Source: CAYMCO01 sp964388955
Lineage (GTDB): Bacteria > Chloroflexota > Anaerolineae > Anaerolineales > E44-bin32
Assembly (NCBI GenBank): GCA_964388955.1
Contig: CAYMCO010000025.1
Span: 1 to 64,000 of the forward strand
DNA length: 64,000 nt
Reading direction: 5' to 3'
This document shows positions 58,717-64,000 of this stretch, piece by piece. Position numbers and translations under genes: made by a program. Position 1 is the stretch's first letter. The number at the start of each line of letters is the position of its first letter. The notes under the pieces were generated by a model that saw only the letters and a list, made by a program, of their open reading frames with translations, was not told where the DNA came from and made no database searches.

Positions 58717-59598
58717 CTATCCCAAACGAACGTCCCCCTGCGTCAGGACGTAGTAGGAGCGGGGCACGGGACCGCCCTCTATATGGACGTGGTCCGTGAT
58801 GATATACCCAGCCCCAAAGGCCCCTTGAAGTAGCTCCCTCAGGTGAAGGCGCCATTCGAGAGCCAGGCCCATATCGGCCCGCTTCACCGCTTGTATGCTG
58901 AACGGAATCTCCACGAGGAGGACATTGGCGTTCATCTCAGCCACAATACGTTCCGGTCGCTGCAGACCTTCCGCATTCAAGACCGCGTTGTTGACCTTGA
59001 TCGCACCTGCGCCAAGGAAGTTCGCCAGATCCAGCGGCCCCCGATCCCCGGATATCCGCTGCTTGACGCGTGGCGAGGTCAGCCACCACTCGACTTCCAG
59101 CCGGTCCGAAGGCAACCCGACGTTCAGCTCGTCTCGCATGGAGCCATAGTAGTCCGGGTGGTAGTGCCGACTGATGCCGCCGAGGCGCTGGATATTGAGG
59201 TGGGCGTTTTGGCTGATCAACGGGTCGTAGGTCCATGTGGCGAGCCGGACACCCTGCAGGAGCACCGCTCGGCGCTGGGCCAACTTGAGCTGATATGCGA
59301 TCCCGCGTCCGCGGAATTCCGGATGGACGCCCATTTTGTGCGAGCAGTGCATCAGGCGCGTCATGGCGAAATCCCCGGGAGAATGGGGATCGGTACCGAG
59401 AAAGCCCAACACAAATCCGATCAGACGGTCCGCGGAGAACGCTCCGAGCACCACCCCCCCGCTCCTCGCCATGCGCAATTGGAGAGTTGCGGGCACGATG
59501 AGCCGCTCTGAGGCGGGCCAGATCAAATCTTGCAGATCCTCCAGGGCGTACATCTCATCGATCGACCGCAGCGGGCGAATGGTGATGACTTCATCCAT
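58717..59598 (-). CDS. GNAT-like acetyltransferase (COG3375-type), menC partner
   Basis: 293 aa from the ATG at 59598 (GGAGGGGG upstream). An N-terminal GNAT domain with MGVHPEFRGRGIAYQLKLAQR (about 100-120; R-G-x-G-x-A acetyl-CoA loop) is followed by a second half (DRLEVEWWLTSPRVKQRI...) that is not a known fold to me. This family often lies next to menC/NSAR genes, and N-acylation of amino acids could supply the racemase substrate. Substrate not shown. Five bases separate it from the NAD-binding gene. Confidence 0.8.
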   Translation of the reverse strand: MDEVITIRPLRSIDEMYALEDLQDLIWPASERLIVPATLQLRMARSGGVVLGAFSADRLIGFVLGFLGTDPHSPGDFAMTRLMHCSHKMGVHPEFRGRGIAYQLKLAQRRAVLLQGVRLATWTYDPLISQNAHLNIQRLGGISRHYHPDYYGSMRDELNVGLPSDRLEVEWWLTSPRVKQRISGDRGPLDLANFLGAGAIKVNNAVLNAEGLQRPERIVAEMNANVLLVEIPFSIQAVKRADMGLALEWRLHLRELLQGAFGAGYIITDHVHIEGGPVPRSYYVLTQGDVRLG

Positions 59599-59603
59599 TT
59601 CGG

Positions 59604-60545
59604 TTACCCCCTCCTGCCCTGAAACTGACGTCGTATGAAACGCCAACCCCAATTCACACCGTGCAGATATCCCAGCCGCTCCTCCATGCGCGCGGGCTGC
59701 AGCCCGAACACTCGTGGCACGGTATCCAAAGGCGCTATGCGGTTGGCCGCCAGATAGTCCAGCCAATTGATGGAAAGCGGCGGTGCCGGCAGGAGGCGAT
59801 CCAACAGCACGCCGAAAGCGCGCAGAAACGGGGGGCGAATGGATGCCAGGATCCGGCTGCTCCCAGTATTCGCGCTCACCATCTCGATCATCTGCCGCAG
59901 TGACAGGTATTCGGGACCCCCCAATTCGATCAGGGGCCGATCCGGCACCCCCCCATCCATCATCCAATTGATGCATGTGGCCAGATCATCCACCCACAGC
60001 GGCTGCAGGAGCATATCACCGTCACCCGGGACGAACAAGACCCCCGGGCTGATGGAGATCAAGGTCGCCAGACCGGAAGTGAAGGAGTCCCCAGGCCCAT
60101 AGGCGAGAGAAACACGCAGGATGGTGTGGGGAATACCGCTCTCTTCAATATAGTGTTCGGCCTGCGCTTTGGTGCGCAGCAGTCGGTATGCCGAGGCCCG
60201 ATCGGCCCCGATCAAGCTCAAGTAGATGAAGCGGTCCACGCCGGCATCTGCGGCGGCGTTGGCCAGGTTGCGCGTCCCCTCCACCTCGGAGGCGAGATCC
60301 CGCCCGGCCTGATCGAGCGATCCCATGGCGGCGAGATGGATGACCCCCCGCACCCCGACCATAGCCGCACGCAGTCCTCGCAGGTCACCCAAGGAGGACA
60401 AGGCGACATGCATGGGGACCCCTTGGGGCAGGTTGGGGGATCGTCGAGACGGGCGCAGCAGGGTCCGCACTTCTCGCCCCGACTCTGTTAGATGCCGGAT
60501 AACGGCCCGCCCGATGAAGCCTGATCCACCGGTCACAAGCAGCAA
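59604..60545 (-). CDS. NAD(P)-binding atypical SDR (NmrA/NDUFA9-like)
   Basis: 313 aa from the TTG at 60545, which has GGAG seven bases upstream. Rossmann TGGSGFIGRAVIRHL, VIHLAAMGS, YLSLIGADRASAYRLLRTKAQAE (the usual Tyr region lacks a clear YxxxK) and VDDLATCI. This fits atypical SDRs such as NDUFA9/NmrA-like proteins, which bind NAD(P) and may act as sensors or isomerases. First of a three-gene minus-strand operon with GNAT and menC. Confidence 0.82.
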   Translation of the reverse strand: MLLVTGGSGFIGRAVIRHLTESGREVRTLLRPSRRSPNLPQGVPMHVALSSLGDLRGLRAAMVGVRGVIHLAAMGSLDQAGRDLASEVEGTRNLANAAADAGVDRFIYLSLIGADRASAYRLLRTKAQAEHYIEESGIPHTILRVSLAYGPGDSFTSGLATLISISPGVLFVPGDGDMLLQPLWVDDLATCINWMMDGGVPDRPLIELGGPEYLSLRQMIEMVSANTGSSRILASIRPPFLRAFGVLLDRLLPAPPLSINWLDYLAANRIAPLDTVPRVFGLQPARMEERLGYLHGVNWGWRFIRRQFQGRRG

Positions 60546-60638
60546 TGTTGATCTCCTGGCGGGGTGGGGAATGACCGTTGCCGTTATTCTAGCACAGCGG
60601 ACGCCGCATCAATCGAACCATTCGGAGCGAACAAGTGT

Positions 60639-60647
60639 TGTTATAAT
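60639..60647 (+). promoter_or_regulatory. Extended -10 promoter of fabF-fabH
   Basis: TGTTATAAT, an extended -10 (TG-N-TATAAT) with no good -35. It lies 33 bp before the fabF GTG and on the opposite strand to the start of the NAD-binding gene at 60545. Confidence 0.5.
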
Positions 60648-60680
60648 TGCGCTTGTCATGCAGCGTGCGAGGAGGAGATA

Positions 60681-61937
60681 GTGGGGAACGAACGGATCGT
60701 GTTGACCGGGATGGGGACCATCAGCCCCCTGGGGTTGGATGTCGAAACAACCTGGGATGGGATCGTCGCAGGAGAATCGGGCGCGGCGCCCATCACATTG
60801 TTCGATGCCACTGAATTCAAGACGCAGTTCGCAGCCGAGGTGAAGGATTTCGATCCAGAGGGTTTTCTCGGTCGCAGAGACGCCCGTCGTACCGACCGTT
60901 TTTCGCAATTCGCGCTGGTCGCAACAGACCAGGCGCTCTCCCACTCCGGGCTGAGCGTGAACGATCACAATCGAGATCGGATCGGGGTGATCATCGGGAC
61001 CGGAATCGGGGGAATCGGCACCCTGATGGAGGAGAGCGAGAAGTACCTAGAGCGCGGCCCCCGCTGGGTCAGCCCCTTTCTTGTGCCCATGATGCTGCCT
61101 GATACGTGCGCGGGGCAAATAGCCATTCAGTTTGGACTGCGTGGGCCCAACATGGCGGTGGTCACCGCCTGCGCCTCGAGCACCAATGCCATTGGCGAGG
61201 CGGCGTCCATCATCCGGCGCGGGGATGCGGATGTGATGCTCGCCGGTGGGGCAGAGGCCGCAATAGTGCCAATCGCCATCGCCGGCTTCAACGTCATGAA
61301 CGCCATCTCCACTCGCAACGAGGACCCGCAAGGGGCCTCTCGCCCCTTCGACCGGGATAGAGACGGCTTTGTGCCCGGCGAGGGCGCGGCGGTAGTGGTG
61401 CTTGAATCCTGGAGCCACGCTGCGGCGCGGGGAGCGGAGCCCCTGGCGGAACTCCTTGGCTACGGCGCGTCGAATGATGCTTACCATATCACCGCCCCGG
61501 CGGTAAACGGCGAGGGCGCCGCGATCTGCATGCAGTCGGCGCTGGAGAACGCGGGCCTGGCGCCTTCGCAAATCAGCTATATCAATGCCCACGGCACGAG
61601 CACGCAGCTCAACGATCCCAGCGAGACGGCGGCCATCAAGCGAATATTCGCCGATGATGCCTATCGTATCCCGATTTCGTCGACCAAGTCGATGACGGGG
61701 CATCTGCTTGGGGCAGCCGGGGCTCTGGAGGCCATCTTCAGCGTCAAAGTTCTCCAGCAGGGAATCCTTCCCCCAACAATCAATTATGAGCATCCGGATC
61801 CTGAATGCGATCTGGATTATGTCCCCAACAAGGCGCGCCAGGCGGAAGCGGAATACGTCATGTCCAACTCGTTCGGGTTCGGCGGTCACAACGCGACCAT
61901 TATCCTCGGAAGACCAGAGGCGACAGGCCTGCTGTGA
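60681..61937 (+). CDS. fabF: Beta-ketoacyl-ACP synthase II
   Basis: 418 aa from the GTG with GGAGG five bases upstream; the longer open frame contains no conserved sequence. Catalytic Cys164 (VTACASSTNA), His in NAHGTST and Lys/His in STKSMTGHLLGAAG, all normal. It elongates acyl-ACP with malonyl-ACP in fatty acid synthesis. The stop TGA shares one base with the ATG of fabH. Confidence 0.95.
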   Translation: MGNERIVLTGMGTISPLGLDVETTWDGIVAGESGAAPITLFDATEFKTQFAAEVKDFDPEGFLGRRDARRTDRFSQFALVATDQALSHSGLSVNDHNRDRIGVIIGTGIGGIGTLMEESEKYLERGPRWVSPFLVPMMLPDTCAGQIAIQFGLRGPNMAVVTACASSTNAIGEAASIIRRGDADVMLAGGAEAAIVPIAIAGFNVMNAISTRNEDPQGASRPFDRDRDGFVPGEGAAVVVLESWSHAAARGAEPLAELLGYGASNDAYHITAPAVNGEGAAICMQSALENAGLAPSQISYINAHGTSTQLNDPSETAAIKRIFADDAYRIPISSTKSMTGHLLGAAGALEAIFSVKVLQQGILPPTINYEHPDPECDLDYVPNKARQAEAEYVMSNSFGFGGHNATIILGRPEATGLL

Positions 61938-63100
61938 TGACTCGCTACGCGCATGTCACTGGCTGGGGCATGGCGATCCCCGAGAAGCGGGTGACCAACC
62001 ATGACCTCGAGGCCATGATGGACACCAGCGATGAGTGGATCGTGAGCCGCACGGGCATCCGGGAGCGGCGTGTCGCCGGTGAGGACGAGAGCACAGCCTC
62101 CCTCGCCACTCGGGCTGCGATGCGCGCAATTGATCGGACGGACTTGAGGCCGCGCGATCTCGACCTGGTAATCGTGGCCACCGCCACGCCCGAACACTTC
62201 TTTCCGGCGACGGCGTGCCTGGTGCAGGACGCCATAGGGGCCACGCAGGCAGGGGCTTTCGATCTCTCCGCCGCCTGTTCGGGTTTCATCTTCGGCGTCA
62301 ATATGGCCGCTCAATCCATCCGCACCGGCGCCATCGAGAACGCGCTGGTGATCGGCGCGGAGACTCTCTCCAGAATCGTAAACTGGAATGATCGAGCCAC
62401 CAGCGTCTTGTTCGGGGATGGCGCCGGAGCTTTCGTGCTCCAAGCAGGCGAGGAGCCCGGAGGCGTGCTGTCCGCCGTGATGCGCTCGGACGGATCGGGA
62501 GGCGAACTGCTTTGGGTTCCTGCGGGCGGAAGCCGGCTTCCGACCACACACGAGACGGTCGATCGCGGTCAACACACCATACAGATGAACGGGCGGGAGG
62601 TCTTCCGCTTCGCGACGCGCGTGATGGCCAGCGCCACACGCGAGGCCGTGACCCGCGCTGGGCTGGAGATGGATGACATCCAACTGCTTGTGCCGCACCA
62701 AGCGAACAAACGCATCATTGAAGCAGCGGCCAGATCACTCCGGCTCCCCATGGAGCGCATCATGATAGACATTGATCGCTATGGGAATACCTCCTCCGCT
62801 TCGATTCCCATCGCGGTGTGTGAGGCCATCGACGGCGGACGCATCGAGCCCGGAGACAATGTCGTCATGGTGGCGTTTGGCGCCGGCCTGACCTGGGGGG
62901 CGCTGACCATGAAGTGGATCGCACCCGAGCGCCGGATCCCACCCACCCGACGGCGAATGGTGCGCCTGTCCGCGACCATCGCCAGCGTGCGCTCACTGCT
63001 GCGCCGCATAAGGCGCTGGATCGAAGGTCTCCTCTGGCGCACATATACCAGCGGCCAAAGGGACTCGGAGGAGGAAGACTCCGCCCCGGAACATGAATGA
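61937..63100 (+). CDS. fabH: Beta-ketoacyl-ACP synthase III with basic C-terminal extension
   Basis: 387 aa. FabH core: Cys114 (SAACSGF), His in VPHQANKRI, Asn in YGNTSSAS; start MTRYAHVTGWGMAIPEKRVTN and DTSDEWIVSRTGIRERR are typical. It starts fatty acid synthesis by condensing acyl-CoA with malonyl-ACP. The core ends at about residue 330; a further 57 residues carry many Arg (PPTRRRMVRL, LLRRIRRWIEGLLWR) and then an acidic tail. The extension is not usual for FabH and might bind membrane or a partner. Confidence 0.93.
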   Translation: MTRYAHVTGWGMAIPEKRVTNHDLEAMMDTSDEWIVSRTGIRERRVAGEDESTASLATRAAMRAIDRTDLRPRDLDLVIVATATPEHFFPATACLVQDAIGATQAGAFDLSAACSGFIFGVNMAAQSIRTGAIENALVIGAETLSRIVNWNDRATSVLFGDGAGAFVLQAGEEPGGVLSAVMRSDGSGGELLWVPAGGSRLPTTHETVDRGQHTIQMNGREVFRFATRVMASATREAVTRAGLEMDDIQLLVPHQANKRIIEAAARSLRLPMERIMIDIDRYGNTSSASIPIAVCEAIDGGRIEPGDNVVMVAFGAGLTWGALTMKWIAPERRIPPTRRRMVRLSATIASVRSLLRRIRRWIEGLLWRTYTSGQRDSEEEDSAPEHE

Positions 63101-63170
63101 TCGAAGGCTCCCCGGAGGAGGGATCCCGGCATCCGTTTCTCATTGGCGCAATGTCCGCAACACAAGCGTA

Positions 63171-63187
63171 GGGCGATTTTCATCGCC
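63171..63187. terminator. Hairpin between fabH and trxA stops
   Basis: GGGCGAT-TTT-CATCGCCC-type hairpin: a 7-bp stem (GGGCGAT/ATCGCCC) around a short loop in the 141-bp convergent gap. A mild T-rich stretch (CTTTGGTTT) follows on the plus strand. Probable terminator for fabH. Confidence 0.5.
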
Positions 63188-63241
63188 CCACTTTGGTTTC
63201 GGCCTTCGTCTCATGCGAGATAGTGATATGAAGAGGGGAAG

Positions 63242-63604
63242 CTAATTCTCCGTATTCTTGGTTTCGACGTCCTTTAGGAAGTCATCCACCATCTCCCTCA
63301 GGAAAGGTTCGGGGAGTGCGCCCACCTGTGTATTGACCACTTCGCCCCCGCTTATGAAGAGCATCGTGGGAATCCCCTGCACCCCATACCTCATCGCCCA
63401 TCGCGCATTCTCATCCGTGTTGACCTTGGCGACGATCAGACGGCCCGCATACTCCTCTGCCATCTTGTCCAGCACCGGCGCCACCATGCGGCAGGGCCCG
63501 CACCAAGGCGCCCAGAAATCCACCACGACAGGCAGAGCCGATTTGAGAACCTGCTCCTCGAATGATTCATCCGCAACGTGAATGGGCGCTTCGACCAAAT
63601 CCAT
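63242..63604 (-). CDS. trxA: Thioredoxin
   Basis: 120 aa from the ATG at 63604 with GGAG six bases upstream; the open frame to 63943 is non-conserved. Active site WCGPC (C35, C38), FWAP before it, cis-Pro in GIPTMLF and VNTDENA. The last ten residues are charged. Cytoplasmic dithiol reductase. Confidence 0.95.
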   Translation of the reverse strand: MDLVEAPIHVADESFEEQVLKSALPVVVDFWAPWCGPCRMVAPVLDKMAEEYAGRLIVAKVNTDENARWAMRYGVQGIPTMLFISGGEVVNTQVGALPEPFLREMVDDFLKDVETKNTEN

Positions 63605-64000
63605 CTCAATCTCCTGCAAGACCATTTCTGTATGAGCACCGCTCGCTGATGATACCATGCTTTGGGGGACAAAGACCTCACGCAAACGGAGGGCATCTCT
63701 CATTCCCTGGCTTCGACAGAGTTCTCCGCCGAAGGACGGCTTTGACGACCTCCTGCCATCTGCGGCCAATCGTTTCCCAATGCAATAGACGAGGTGAAGG
63801 GCCGAATTCCTACCCCATGGCGAGGGGGACGCCGGGGCGACTTCGGTCCGAGGAGCTGCTGGCAGCGGCGACATGGCTGCGCGCAAGACTCCCTTCACCC
63901 AAGGAGTGTCTTTTCCGATGAGGCCGGCGCAGGGTGAACCCATGTGCTTCTGGCAAGCGGTCAGCAGCGCTGCGCGGCTCCACTTGGCCGGCGAACGCGA
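63605..64000. other. End of window, no supported gene
   Basis: 396 bp upstream of trxA. Frames on both strands lack domains or Shine-Dalgarno sequences. A gene starting beyond the edge cannot be judged. Confidence 0.4.

Overview
This 64 kb window is bacterial chromosome, GC-rich except for one stretch. No rRNA or other decisive phylogenetic marker is present. The gene types fit a Chloroflexota (Anaerolineae-like) bacterium: a caspase-fold C25-type surface protein with PPC and Ig-like domains, cytosolic multi-4Fe-4S proteins, a PspC protein, a YLDPGSGS-type small membrane protein and a VTT protein. That assignment is inference from gene content only.

Layout. (1) 0.1-10.4 kb: a 1414-aa tandem-cyclase/P-loop ATPase/TPR signalling protein faces a 1930-aa surface protease-like protein that carries nine perfect hexapeptide repeats. 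(2) 11.2-18.0 kb: a nucleoside salvage and uptake locus. It holds two nucleoside phosphorylases, a GntR-LacI hybrid regulator with a palindromic operator, a lipoprotein-type NMT1-like binding protein, an adenosine-deaminase-family enzyme, an ABC ATPase and a permease; the last four genes are coupled by overlapping stops and starts. (3) 18.0-28.2 kb: a visibly AT-richer accessory block with every gene on the minus strand. It has a wHTH/nucleotidyltransferase toxin-antitoxin-like pair, an HNH nuclease, a pentapeptide-repeat membrane protein, an unknown membrane protein, a DNA methyltransferase, a caspase-like protein, a small lipoprotein, an ORF-less group II intron and a UvrD-like helicase. Four copies (R1-R4) of an imperfect-palindrome repeat punctuate the block. 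At least R2 and R4 sit just after a stop codon, as integron attC sites do, but the canonical attC core sites are not evident. (4) 28.7-43.3 kb: housekeeping and envelope genes (GH3-like enzyme, MsrP, PspC, membrane proteins, 4Fe-4S protein, tryptophanase, LysM/L,D-transpeptidase, thioesterase, PIG-L deacetylase, TerB-like protein, CDP-alcohol transferase, PD-(D/E)XK-like protein, cupin). (5) 43.8-54.5 kb: MFS transporter, a second 4Fe-4S paralogue, SDR, a coupled aminotransferase-PEP carboxykinase pair, a saccharopine-dehydrogenase-like reductase and a GT4 glycosyltransferase. (6) 55.1-64 kb: tRNA-Thr(CGT) with a textbook promoter, uridine kinase (probably leaderless), cyclophilin, VTT protein, a menC/GNAT/NAD-binding operon, fabF-fabH and thioredoxin.

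How genes work together. The phosphorylase/deaminase/ABC cluster looks like import and breakdown of a nucleoside-type compound under GntR-LacI control. The aminotransferase plus PEPCK pair can carry amino-acid carbon through oxaloacetate to PEP. The accessory block looks like a collection of defence or selfish genes gathered between repeats. Two further dispersed repeat families (A/B/C palindromic elements; S1/S2) lie in the housekeeping part. Many start codons were moved from the longest ORF to the first start with a Shine-Dalgarno sequence, and these cases are stated.
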